Shown here piece by piece: positions 16,294-25,081 of a stretch of DNA of 29,812 nt (position 1 is the stretch's first letter; each line of letters begins with the position of its first letter). Location: NCBI GenBank assembly GCA_944388685.1, contig CALXJS010000017.1, positions 1 through 29,812 of the forward strand, written 5' to 3'. Both the position numbers and the translations under genes were made by a program. Below the pieces are notes generated by a model, which worked only from the letters and a program-made list of their open reading frames with translations, was not told where the DNA came from and did no database searches. This stretch comes from an uncultured Clostridia bacterium. GTDB taxonomy: Bacteria > Bacillota_A > Clostridia > TANB77 > CAG-508.

Positions 16294-17282
16294 ATTTGTC
16301 TCATTTTTGTCGTTTATTGTCGCTTTTTGCGATGAGTTTTAGTTGATTTTTTGTGAAATGTATATTAATATAAAAGTATTAATTTTCTATAATATTGAAT
16401 AATATGATTTTTATCATTTTAAAACTTTATTTTGATCTTTTAATTTTCTAAAGAACCCCAATTTTTATAAATTTATTATAGATAGAGAAGGAGGAAATAT
16501 GCCTAGAATTCCAAGAAATTTAATACCTGGACAATATTTTCATATTATGTCACAAGGTATCAACAGAGAATACATATTACAAAATGATAAAGATAAAGGA
16601 ATTTATTTCAAGTTAATGAAAAAATATAGTCAAGAATTTTATATAAATACAGTTGCTTATTGTATCATGAGTAATCATGTGCATATGTTAATTCAAGCCA
16701 AGCAAGTAGGTGAAATTAGTAATTACATGCGAAAGCTTAATGGGGACTATGCGATATATTATAACAAAAAAAAAGATAGGGTAGGTTTTGTTTTTAGAAG
16801 TAGATTTAAGTCAAAAGTGATTATGTCTGAAAAAAGTTTATATCAATGTATAAAATATATTCATATGAATCCGGTTAAGGCTAACATGGTCCAAAATGAG
16901 GGAGATTATGCATTTTCTTCATATAGGAATTTTCAAAATGATTTTGGTTTATGTAGTATTGAAAAATTGGACTCAATGCTAAATTTAGATAAAGAATTTT
17001 CGAATCGAGATTTTTTCATAGATGATAAAGATGAAGGAACATATACACATGAAGTTGTATATGCATATTTGGAAAGAAAAAATTTAACAATGGAAAAGAT
17101 GAGAGGTAGTAAAAATATTAAGAAAGAATTTTTAGAAGAGTTAAAGAAAAATAATATGATAGACAAGCTAAATAAGTCTGAATTAGCAAAAATATTACAT
17201 ATAGCAAGAAGTAATTTTTATAGATAAATGTGACAATTTTCGACATATTACAACAAAAATGAGACAAAATTAAACCTGGCCC
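16281..17282. mobile_element. REP-type element carrying a Y1 transposase, flanked by inverted repeats
   Basis: The segment starting GGGACAGGTTTAAA at 16281-16309 recurs inverted at 17254-17282 with 27 of 29 matches. Each copy also folds on itself: TGGGACA with TGTCTCA at the left, and TGAGACAA with TTGTCTCA at the right (17259-17292). A Y1-type transposase gene is the only gene inside. The element lies between recD2 and comFC, normally neighbours in clostridia, and supplies the recD2 stop codon. The left 205 bases before the gene are AT-rich with no other feature. Confidence 0.75.
16499..17227 (+). CDS. REP-associated tyrosine (Y1) transposase
   Basis: The 242-aa product belongs to the IS200/IS605-related Transposase_17 (RAYT) family, single-strand DNA transposases of the HUH type. 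The N-terminal PRIPRNLIPGQYFHIMSQG is typical. The HUH-like pair is in MSNHVHMLIQ, and the catalytic tyrosine lies in the region CIKYIHMNPVKANMV. A C-terminal helical domain (about 165-242) is found in Firmicute members. ATG 16499 follows GAAGGAGG. Palindromic repeats on both sides (16280-16303 and 17259-17292) are the probable substrates. Such proteins spread REP sequences and may rarely move themselves. Confidence 0.92.
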   Translation: MPRIPRNLIPGQYFHIMSQGINREYILQNDKDKGIYFKLMKKYSQEFYINTVAYCIMSNHVHMLIQAKQVGEISNYMRKLNGDYAIYYNKKKDRVGFVFRSRFKSKVIMSEKSLYQCIKYIHMNPVKANMVQNEGDYAFSSYRNFQNDFGLCSIEKLDSMLNLDKEFSNRDFFIDDKDEGTYTHEVVYAYLERKNLTMEKMRGSKNIKKEFLEELKKNNMIDKLNKSELAKILHIARSNFYR

Positions 17283-17308
17283 GAATTGTCTCAAATGGAG
17301 GTGATAAA

Positions 17309-17968
17309 ATTTTTAATTTAATAGATTTATTGTTTCCAAAGGTTTGTGGTGTTTGTGGAAAAATTGATAATCAAGCACTTTGTAACAAATGCAAAATGGA
17401 ATTAGACAAACTTGCGGAAAACCAAATTCTCCAAATGAAAAATGAGAAAATAAATTTTGAATTTTGTAATTTTGAAGAGTTAATATATATCTTTAAATAT
17501 GAAGGATATATACGAAATATGATTATCGATTATAAATTTAATGAAAAGTCATATATTTATGAAACTTTTATGAATTTTGTTTTAAAAAATAAAAAAATGT
17601 TTGAAAAATTAAAAACTTATGATACAATTATTCCAGTTCCAATAAGCAAGAAAAGAATGAAAGAAAGAGGATATAATCAAAGCTTGCTAATTGCAAAGAA
17701 AATGAGTAAAGAGTTAGGAATTACATTGCAAGCAAACTGTTTATTCAAAACCAAAAATATAGTGGAACAAAGTAAATTAAATAAAGAACAAAGATTGCAA
17801 AATATTCAAGATGTATATGAATTAAAAAATAAACAAATACTAAACAATAAAACAATTTTGTTAATTGATGATATTTATACGACAGGAAGTACGGTACAAG
17901 AATGTTCAAGAATATTAAGACAAGCAGAGCCAAAAGAAATTGGTGTGTTTGTTCTGGCAAAGGATTAA
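17309..17968 (+). CDS. comFC: ComF-family phosphoribosyltransferase-like protein
   Basis: The protein has an N-terminal zinc finger (VCGVCGK, then CNKCKMEL) and a PRTase domain with the PRPP loop ILLIDDIYTTGSTVQEC near the C-terminus; GYNQSLLIAKKMSKEL is also characteristic. ComFC takes part in uptake of single-stranded DNA during transformation and in related DNA processing. The usual N-terminus of the family (a short hydrophobic stretch, then LFPKVCGVC) is encoded from 17309 as FNLIDLLFPKVCGVC, but the first codon is ATT. GGAGG at 17297-17301 is seven bases before that ATT. The next possible start, TTG 17330, is 28 bases from the site and removes conserved residues. I therefore propose an AUU start (219 aa), otherwise TTG 17330 (212 aa). 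Confidence 0.88.
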   Translation: MFNLIDLLFPKVCGVCGKIDNQALCNKCKMELDKLAENQILQMKNEKINFEFCNFEELIYIFKYEGYIRNMIIDYKFNEKSYIYETFMNFVLKNKKMFEKLKTYDTIIPVPISKKRMKERGYNQSLLIAKKMSKELGITLQANCLFKTKNIVEQSKLNKEQRLQNIQDVYELKNKQILNNKTILLIDDIYTTGSTVQECSRILRQAEPKEIGVFVLAKD

Positions 17969-17995
17969 AAACAAAAGAAGGGAATGAGGTTATAA

Positions 17996-19985
17996 ATGGA
18001 GGATTTAGTTGAAAGTATCTTAGATTATATCAGATCAGATTATACAGATTATGCCATTATGATAAATGGAGAATGGGGGTCACGGGAAAACTCACTTTTG
18101 GAATCATAAAATCAGGAAAAAAATCGAATCAATGCAATTAAATGGAAAGCGATATACAACCATTTATATGTCTTTATATGGTATCTCAAATTTGGAAGAT
18201 ATCAGTAAGAAAATCTTTATTGAAACGACACAATTAATGGATAAAAACTTAAGAAAATATATGAATGCCAATGAACAAACGACGATTCCAGAATATGCAA
18301 AAACGGGAATTGATATGGCAAACTTTTTTGGTGTCACACAAAGTGGAGATAAAGTGGATTATGCTGAATTTTTCTCAACAGACGACAAAGTGCTATGCTT
18401 TGATGATCTAGAAAGAGCAAATGTAGATGTTATTGATATTTTAGGATATATTAATAACTTTGTTGAGCATGACCACATTAAAACCATCATTATATGTAAT
18501 GAAAAAGAATTGTCAACAAAATTAAAAAGTTCAAACCTAGAAATGAAGACATTTATTGCCACATATTTGTTAGATAAGCAAGATGAATTAAACAAAAATG
18601 ACAAGCCAATTGTAGAAAAAATACAACAAAAAATAGAAAATGTTTTTGATAAAGCAAATGATTATGAAAGAATTAAAGAAAAGTTAATAGGAGAAACTTT
18701 TGAATATGCCCCTAAATTTGATTATATCATCAATGGGATTTTAATGCGTTATGAAAACAATGCAGACTTAATTCGTTTCCTAAGAGAAAATACAAGATTA
18801 ATTATATCAACATTTGAAAGAAGTGGAACTAGAAACTTAAGAATATTAAAACATGCCTTAAATGATTTTAAAAAAATTTATGAAATGGTTAATAAATCAT
18901 ACCCAAATACTAGCCATAGAGTAATGCAAACAATGTTGATTTTTACAATTGCCATTTCATTTGAAATTAAAGCTGGAAAAATCACAAAAGATAAGTTTGT
19001 AAATATCAAAGATAATGAAGAATATAAATCTATATTGGTATCTTCTAGAATATTAATGGACAACAGACAATTCTATATCAAAGAATTTGATAGCAACTAT
19101 TATTATAACTTTAAAGCAGAATATCGATTCTTTAAATTTATAGAATATTATGTAAGAACTAGAATATTTGATATGAAAATCTTTAAAGACAATATGGAGA
19201 CCATCAGAAATACCGTTGATACAGAAAACTTGTCAGCATATAAACGATTACTTACAGAAGAATATTGGAAAATATCTGATGACGAATTTGGAAAAGTTAT
19301 TTCTGACATTATAGAAGATGTAAAACAAGGAAATTTACGATTGATAGACAATGTAAAAATATATGCATACTTTAGCTATTTCTCAAAGAAAAATTTAATT
19401 AACTATGATATAAAAACAATTAAAAGTGTATTTTTCAATGGTATGAATATAGCATCATTAAAATCAGAATATTGTGATAATGTAGATGAAGAACTTGGAA
19501 AAATCGCCATAGATGAAGTAGCAGAAGATATGGATGATATTTTGAAGCATTTTAATACATTAAATGGACAATTATATGATAAAATGTATAAAGAAAAGGC
19601 AGAAGAAATTTTTAAATATATTCCAATGAAGATGGAATTATTCTATGAAAAATTTGATAGAGAATGTATGGAAGTACCAATATTTAAGTATTATGATCCA
19701 TATCAAATGTTCCAAAGAATATCTTGTGCAAGTAACGAAGACATCGTTTTAATAAAAGAGAAATTAGTTGCGAGAGCCAATAAATATCCAAAACAAATAG
19801 AGCCAGAAATCAAAAATATTAAGCAATTAAAACAAATTATAGATGATTACTTAAATGGAAAAGACCCTTCAATAAAAATTGTTATGTTAAAAGAATTTTC
19901 AAAGGATTTGGGCTATATAATTGATAAATATAAACCAACCTTGTTCCCTAAAAAGGAAGAAAAGGAAACAAAAGTAGAGGAATAA
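17996..19985 (+). pseudogene. KAP-family-like P-loop NTPase, frameshifted in the Walker A motif
   Basis: From ATG 17996 the frame encodes MEDLVESILDYIRSDY and then AIMINGEWGS, the start of a P-loop, but shifts at 18083. Removing one C from GGGTCACGGGAAAACT restores GEWGSGKTHFW, and the frame then runs to TAA 19985 (662 aa when repaired). Walker B is VLCFDDLER at about 132-140. The long C-terminal region is helical, without recognised motifs, ending in a lysine/glutamate-rich tail. KAP NTPases are a loosely defined group, some membrane-linked and some in phage-defence contexts. Here the gene follows comFC after 27 bases, so it looks like an operon member rather than part of a defence island. 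As read, no ATPase is made; an internal ATG at 18066 would lack a normal P-loop. Confidence 0.8.
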
Positions 19986-20005
19986 AAATCTTCTACTTTT
20001 TTTTT
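19970..20005 (+). terminator. Terminator overlapping the end of the KAP-like gene
   Basis: AAAAGTAGA pairs with TCTTCTACTTTT (one bulge) around an A-rich loop that contains the TAA stop, followed by a run of nine T. It separates this gene from spoVT. Confidence 0.75.
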
Positions 20006-20142
20006 GATAAAAAATGAATAAAAAAGAAACAATAAGAAATAATAACAATATAAGAAATTTATAAAACAAAAGGGAGGATGGTTGAAAAATATAATTACAA
20101 TTACAACCAGACTTGTACCCAGAGAAAGGAATGATTTTAATT

Positions 20143-20697
20143 ATGAAAGCAACAGGTGTCGTAAGAAGAATAGATGATTTAGGTAGAATTGTTATACCAA
20201 AAGAAATTAGAAAAGTGCTAAGAATAAAAGAAGGAGACCCATTAGAAGTATTTACAGACAGAGAAGGACAAGTAATATTAAAAAAATACTCTCCAATAGG
20301 AGAATTATCAGAATTTGCAGCAGGATATGCAGAAACATTATCAAAAACAACAGGACATATTGCATGTATCACAGATAAAGATACAGTTATTGCTGTATCA
20401 GGAGGTTCAAAAAAAGAATTTCTAGAGCAAGATGTGAGCCCAGAATTAGAACAATTAATGGAAGACAAAGAAGTATATACGAGTAAAGACAATAGTGATG
20501 TTGCAATGCCCATAACAAAAAATGACAATCCAGAAAGAAAATATAATGCACAAGTTGTTTATCCAATCATATCAAATGGTGATACAATTGGAACCGTTAT
20601 ATTAATGTCAAAAGAAGCAAATCAAAAAATGAATGATGTAGAGAAAAAAGTAGCACAATCAGCAGCCACCTTTTTAGGAACACAAATGGAAATTTGA
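20143..20697 (+). CDS. spoVT: Stage V sporulation protein T, AbrB-type regulator
   Basis: The 184-aa product closely follows SpoVT. The AbrB DNA-binding domain is at about 1-50 (MKATGVVRRIDDLGRIVIPK, then EGDPLEVFTDREGQVILKKY). A GAF-like ligand domain occupies about 55-180 and ends LGTQMEI. SpoVT tunes sigma-G-dependent genes in the forespore and affects germination, so its presence argues for a spore former. ATG 20143 is chosen because the family starts MKATG. In-frame TTG 20113 and ATG 20131 add unrelated residues; AAAGGA lies 12 bases before 20143, a little far. The 330 bases after the gene hold only AT-rich DNA and the start of the IS. Confidence 0.95.
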   Translation: MKATGVVRRIDDLGRIVIPKEIRKVLRIKEGDPLEVFTDREGQVILKKYSPIGELSEFAAGYAETLSKTTGHIACITDKDTVIAVSGGSKKEFLEQDVSPELEQLMEDKEVYTSKDNSDVAMPITKNDNPERKYNAQVVYPIISNGDTIGTVILMSKEANQKMNDVEKKVAQSAATFLGTQMEI

Positions 20698-20941
20698 GAC
20701 AATTTTGGAGAACAAAGAAACAAAAGAAAAAATTATTGATAAAAAATTCAGATGAGTTTGAAGAAATATATATAAAATAGCAGTGGCTTGATGGAGCAAA
20801 TATAATAATTGCGATTAAGAATAAAAATAAAATTAAGTCATAAAAATATTCCTAGAGTTCAATACTAAAGGACTGAAAAACCCTCTAAAAGGAAAAAAAT
20901 AATTGAAAAAAATAAAAGAAAGATTATCCACAGAATATTAC

Positions 20942-20984
20942 AAAGTCTGTAACATTAAAGAAATAGTAGTGTTACAGACTTTTT
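20942..20984 (+). terminator. Terminator inside the left end of the IS
   Basis: AAAGTCTGTAACA (20942-20954) pairs perfectly with TGTTACAGACTTT (20970-20982), followed by a T run. It lies between the left repeat and the transposase and would block incoming transcripts. Confidence 0.8.
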
Positions 20985-21027
20985 AATGTATATATGATAA
21001 AATAATAGCGAATTGGAGGAATGAGAT

Positions 21028-22496
21028 ATGTTAATAAATCAACAAAAAATGATAATGAGTAAATATTTAGAATTGTACGAAATAGTAATACCAAAAAATA
21101 ATATACTAAGACAAATTAAAGAAATGGTGGACTTTAGTTTTGTTTATGATGAACTAAAAGATAAATACTGTGAGGATAATGGAAGACCAGCATATGACCC
21201 AATAATGATGTTTAAATATTTGTTGATAAAATGTATAAAACAATTATCAGATGTTGATTTAATAGAACAAACCAGATATGATTTATCATTTAAGTATTTT
21301 TTAGATTTAGCGCTGGAAGAAACAAATTTAATAGATTCAACATTGTTAACGAAATTCAGAAGACAAAGATTAAAAGATGTAAATTTGTTAGATAAATTAA
21401 TAGGAAAAACAGTAGAAATAGCGATGGAAAAAGGAATCATAAAAAAGAAGACAGCGATAATAGTAGATTCAACACATACCAATTCAAGATACAATATATT
21501 ATCGCCAAGACAAGCATTAATAAATGAATCAAAAAAATTAAGAAAAAGCATATATGAAATAGACGAAAAAATGAAAGAAAAAATGCCAAAAAAAAGAGAA
21601 GCAAGTGGAATGTTAGAAGATGAAATACAATATTGTGAAGAATTAATAGATGTGGTAGAAAAAGAAGAAGTGATAAAAGAATATCCAAAAGTAAAGGAAA
21701 AATTACATTTATTAAAAGAAATGGTAGAAGACAATAATTACAATTTAGGATTGTCAAAAGACAGAGATGCAAGAGTTGGACATAAAACAGCAGATAGTAG
21801 TTTTTTCGGATACAAAACACATATAGCAATGACAGATGAAAGAATAATAACAGCAGCGACAATAACAAGTGGCGAAAAGCATGATGGAAAACAATTACCA
21901 GAACTAGTAAAAAAGAGTGAAGAAAGTGGACTAGAAATAGAAGAAATATTAGGGGATGCAGCATATTCAGAGAAAGAAAATATAAAATTAGCCAATAAAA
22001 AAATATAAGATTAGTAGCAAAATTAAATAGAAGAGTAATGCAAGGATCTAGGAAAAAAGAAGATAAATTTGAATATAACAAGGATGCAGAAATGTATGTA
22101 TGTCCAGAAGGACATATGTCAATACGAAAAGCAAAAGGAGCAAAAAAAGAAAGTACTCATAATCCAAGAGAAGTTTACTATTTCGACATAGAAAAATGTA
22201 AGATATGTCCAAGAAAAGAAGGATGTTATAAAGAAGGGGCGAAATCAAAAGTATATTCAGTAACTATACAATCAAATGAACATATTAAACAAGATGAGTT
22301 TCAAAATAGTGAATATTTTAAAAAGAGATATAAGGAAAGATATAAAATAGAAGCAAAAAATAGTGAAATAAAAAGGAACTTCGGATATAATGAATGTCAA
22401 ACCGAAGGGCTTTGTGGTATGCAAATACAGGCAGCACTGACTTTATTTGCTGTAAATTTAAAAAGAATAATAAAATTATCCACAAATAATGGTTAA
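21028..22496 (+). pseudogene. IS1182-family transposase, split by a -1 frame change at an A7 run
   Basis: The first part (326 aa, to stop 22008) has the N-terminal DUF772-type domain (YDPIMMFKYLLIKCIKQLSD) and the DDE core with IIVDSTHTNSR, FFGYKTHIAMTD and LGDAAYSEKENI. The second part has the cysteine-rich CKICPRKEGCYK region, then RYKIEAKNSEIKRNFGY with the catalytic glutamate region and LTLFAVNLKRI. The break is at seven A's (21997-22003). One more A, or a -1 ribosomal slip, gives ANKKNIRLVAKLN and a continuous 489-aa protein of normal family length. It could be a plain homopolymer deletion, an assembly error, or programmed slippage. GGAGGAATGAG precedes ATG 21028. Confidence 0.88.
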
Positions 22497-22514
22497 AATA
22501 ACCATTATTTTTTT
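22484..22514 (+). terminator. Terminator overlapping the transposase stop
   Basis: AAATAATGGTTA and TAACCATTATTT form a 12-bp perfect stem around an AAA loop, with T's to 22514. The stop codon is in the left arm and loop. Confidence 0.85.
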
Positions 22515-22528
22515 CAAAAGAATTCAAA

Positions 22529-22569
22529 AAACATAGAAAAATTTTCAATTTAAGAAATTTTCTATGTTT
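22529..22569. terminator. Second hairpin near the right end of the IS, likely terminator
   Basis: AAACATAGAAAA pairs with TTTTCTATGTTT, with A-rich and T-rich flanks on either side. It could act in both directions and protect the IS from readthrough on the right. Confidence 0.6.
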
Positions 22570-22745
22570 ATTTTTATACTTAAAAAAATATCTATGGGGT
22601 TTTTCAGTCCTTTAGTTCAATACTCTAAGAAAAATTTTACAATTTGATTTTAACAATAAAACATAGTAAAGTCAATAAAATGATAAAAGAAATTTCAAGA
22701 AAGATTTTAGAAGAAAATTTATTTTTAAAAAGTATTTATAGTAGT

Positions 22746-22790
22746 AAAAAAATCTGAAACACTAAATATATTAAAGGTTTCAGATTTTTT
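22746..22790. terminator. Terminator hairpin downstream of the IS
   Basis: AAATCTGAAAC (22750-22760) pairs perfectly with GTTTCAGATTT (22777-22787), followed by T's to 22790 and preceded by A's. It can work both ways. The stretch 22625-23044 has no gene; it holds this hairpin, the inverted-repeat end at 22794-22818 and the promoter at 22852. Confidence 0.75.
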
Positions 22791-22851
22791 ATGTTTTCTT
22801 AGAGTATTGAAATCTAAGTAAAAAAAACAAGAAATAAAATACGACAATATA

Positions 22852-22880
22852 TTGACTTAATTCTGTGAAATAGATAAAAT
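22852..22880 (+). promoter_or_regulatory. Candidate promoter of the BspA-like surface protein gene
   Basis: TTGACT (22852-22857) and TAAAAT (22875-22880) are 17 bases apart. This leaves an A-rich leader of roughly 155 bases before the start codon at 23045. Confidence 0.6.
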
Positions 22881-23044
22881 AAATACAGCAAAAAAATTAT
22901 GAATACTGTTTACGAAAATAGAGAAAAATGGATTGAAAAAATAGGAAAAAATTTCAAAAACTTTAAGAATAATAAAGCGGAAAATATACACAAATGAAAT
23001 GATACATAATGTAAAGGAAAACAAAAGAAGGGAGCGTTTAAAAG

Positions 23045-25054
23045 ATGATAGAAATGAAAAGCAGAAATATAAAAAACACAGAAAGTAAAAAAAATAGGAA
23101 AAATAAAAAGGATAATGGTATTACTTTAATAGCCCTTATTATTACCATAATTGTTTTGTTAATCTTAGCAGGAATAACAATAACTTCCATAACATCAGAT
23201 AATGGAATAATCCAAAATGCCCTAAGTGCAAAAGAAAGGACGGAAATAGACAATGAAAGAGAAATAGTAGAACAAGCAACAGTACAAGCAATGGGAAATA
23301 ATAAAAGAGGAAATATTGTAAGGAATGAATTGCAAGATGAACTAGATAAAATAACAGGAGAAGGAAAAACAATAGTAACAGCAGATACAGAGGAACAAGG
23401 ATATTTTGTAAAGTTCGTAGACAGTGGAAGGATATATAAAGTAAGCATAGATGGAGAAGTAACTTACTTAGGAAAAGAAGATGAATTATTAACAAGAGCA
23501 GATATAACAGCAAACCCAGAAAGTGACACAACACCAAAACTAACGCAAGAAGTAGAACTAACCGTAAAAACATTAATAGATATAGGAGATGTAGACTATA
23601 CCCTAGTATATGCATGGAGCAGTAGTCAAGATATAGCTCCAGAAGATAGTGAATTTGAGGTAGCAGACTTAACGGGAGAAGGAAGAATCAGAACAACAAA
23701 CGTATCAAGTAATGTATCAGCAGAAGGAAATTACTATTTATGGGTAAGAGCAGTGGTAGGAGAAATCGAGCAAGAAACATGTTTTGGACCATATGCAATA
23801 AGAGACCATACAATGTTAATGAGAGTAAATGAAAGCGATAGTTTATCAGACGCAGGATTTTTAGGAAATGCAACAGTAAAAAGAGGCTTAATAAAGAGTA
23901 TAACAATACAAAACACATTAGGAGGACATAGTTTATCAGATGCAAACACATGGGATGTAACAGAAAATGGAAACGGAAGATATTTAGCATGGTATGAAGG
24001 AGACGAAGAAAATGGATATGATGTTACAATAGCAGGAGAAGGAGGAATAGTAGCAAATAGTATACCAGTATACTTGTTTAGAAATATAGGTTCAGGAATA
24101 ACAGATACAAATATAGAAGTAACAATCACAGGATTAGAATATTTAGATACAGGCTTAGCAACAGGAAGTATGGCATATATGTTTGAGAACTGTAAAGCAA
24201 CTAATTTAAGGGTAAGCAAATTTAACACAAGCAATGTAACAAATATGCAGTATATGTTTTCAGATTGTACAAATTTAACGAGTTTAGATTTGTCTAGTTT
24301 CGATACACATAATGTTACTAATATGGCTGGTATGTTTAACAATTGTTCAATTACAAGTTTAAACTTATCCAATTTTGATACCAGTAAAGTAACAAATATG
24401 TTAGCAATGTTTCTAAATTGTAAAGCAACCAATATAGATGTAAGTAGCTTTGATACAAGCAATGTCACAACAATGCAAAATATGTTTAATACATGTAGAG
24501 CAACAAGTTTAGATTTAAGCAGTTTTAATACGAGTAATGTAACAACTATGAGAGAGATGTTTAACAATTGTTCAGCAACAACTTTAGATTTAAGTAATTT
24601 TAATACAAGTAAAGTAACAAATATGTATAGGATGTTTGGATGGTGTAAGGCATCAGAAATAGATGTTAGTAATTTTGATATAAGTAATGTAACATATCCT
24701 ATGGAGGGAATGTTTAGAGAATGTGTAAATTTAGTAAAATTAGATGCAAGTAGCTTTACAAAGTCAAAAACAAATTCTGTAGAATGGATGTTTGGAAGAT
24801 GCTCAAGTATAGAAGAAATAGATCTTAGCAATTTTGAGGTAAATGAAGGGGTTAATATTAATCAAATGTTTTATAATTGTCCAAGTTTAGAAAAATTAGA
24901 TATCCGAAAATTTGATATAACAAATACGACAGGATATAATACATTTTGGATGTGGACTGTACCAACAAATTGTGAAATTATCGTAAAAGATAGTATGAAG
25001 GAATGGTTTACAGAGAATTATCCAAATTATACAAATGTAATAGTAGGTAACTAA
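23045..25054 (+). CDS. Surface protein: prepilin-like N-terminus plus BspA/DUF285 leucine-rich repeats
   Basis: The 669-aa product opens with a lysine-rich leader of about 24 residues. It is followed by a type III (prepilin-like) signal G25-ITLIALIITII and one hydrophobic helix to about residue 46. The usual glutamate at +5 is alanine. Residues about 47-370 contain beta-rich, low-cysteine regions. From about 375 to 640 there are ten repeats of about 25 residues centred on MF-x-x-C (MFENC at 379 to MFYNC at 608), with LDLSSFDTSNVTNM between them. These are the BspA/DUF285 type of leucine-rich repeat, found in surface adhesins of gut and oral bacteria. The likely place is the cell surface, anchored by or assembled through the pilin-like helix. 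GGGAG precedes ATG 23045. The next gene, 27 bases on, is probably cotranscribed. Confidence 0.85.
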   Translation: MIEMKSRNIKNTESKKNRKNKKDNGITLIALIITIIVLLILAGITITSITSDNGIIQNALSAKERTEIDNEREIVEQATVQAMGNNKRGNIVRNELQDELDKITGEGKTIVTADTEEQGYFVKFVDSGRIYKVSIDGEVTYLGKEDELLTRADITANPESDTTPKLTQEVELTVKTLIDIGDVDYTLVYAWSSSQDIAPEDSEFEVADLTGEGRIRTTNVSSNVSAEGNYYLWVRAVVGEIEQETCFGPYAIRDHTMLMRVNESDSLSDAGFLGNATVKRGLIKSITIQNTLGGHSLSDANTWDVTENGNGRYLAWYEGDEENGYDVTIAGEGGIVANSIPVYLFRNIGSGITDTNIEVTITGLEYLDTGLATGSMAYMFENCKATNLRVSKFNTSNVTNMQYMFSDCTNLTSLDLSSFDTHNVTNMAGMFNNCSITSLNLSNFDTSKVTNMLAMFLNCKATNIDVSSFDTSNVTTMQNMFNTCRATSLDLSSFNTSNVTTMREMFNNCSATTLDLSNFNTSKVTNMYRMFGWCKASEIDVSNFDISNVTYPMEGMFRECVNLVKLDASSFTKSKTNSVEWMFGRCSSIEEIDLSNFEVNEGVNINQMFYNCPSLEKLDIRKFDITNTTGYNTFWMWTVPTNCEIIVKDSMKEWFTENYPNYTNVIVGN

Positions 25055-25081
25055 AAATGTATGTAAAAGTGGAGGGAAAAT

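Larger units (their letters stand above)
20867..22613. mobile_element. IS1182-family insertion sequence (1747 bp)
   Basis: Perfect 17-bp terminal inverted repeats, AAAGGACTGAAAAACCC at 20867-20883 and its complement at 22597-22613, bound a DDE transposase. An 11-bp direct repeat, AGTTCAATACT, flanks it at 20856-20866 and 22614-22624. That is a target-site duplication and proves the ends. The target is partly palindromic (AGAGT-TCAAT-ACTCT once rejoined). Hairpin terminators lie inside each end (20942-20984, 22484-22514 and 22529-22569) and would insulate the transposase from outside transcription. Confidence 0.92.
20851..22818. mobile_element. About 210-bp inverted-repeat element split by IS1182
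   Basis: Joining the two IS flanks (to 20866, then from 22625) rebuilds the end CTAGAGTTCAATACTCTAAG, followed by AAAA. An inverted match, CTTAGATTTCAATACTCTAA on the minus strand, begins at 22818; the exact 18-bp core is 22616-22633 against 22794-22811. The rebuilt element is about 210 bp, AT-rich, without an ORF, and contains a strong terminator hairpin near its right end. It looks like a MITE, or a terminator-bearing repeat, that was the target of the IS. Confidence 0.55.

Noticed and set aside
18066..18090. ATG 18066 as the start of the ATPase gene
   Set aside because: It is an artefact of the frameshift. The upstream frame from 17996 encodes the P-loop and has its own start.
17996..19985. 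Phage-defence island around the KAP-like ATPase
   Set aside because: Neighbours are comFC and spoVT, ordinary housekeeping genes; no nuclease, toxin or other defence partner.
21437..22081. Minus-strand ORF rich in Leu and Phe
   Set aside because: It is the complement of Lys/Glu-rich transposase codons, with no family features.
23734..24831. Long minus-strand ORF (365 codons)
   Set aside because: It is antisense to the repeat region of the BspA-like gene, has no ribosome binding site, and its length comes from the repetitive codons.
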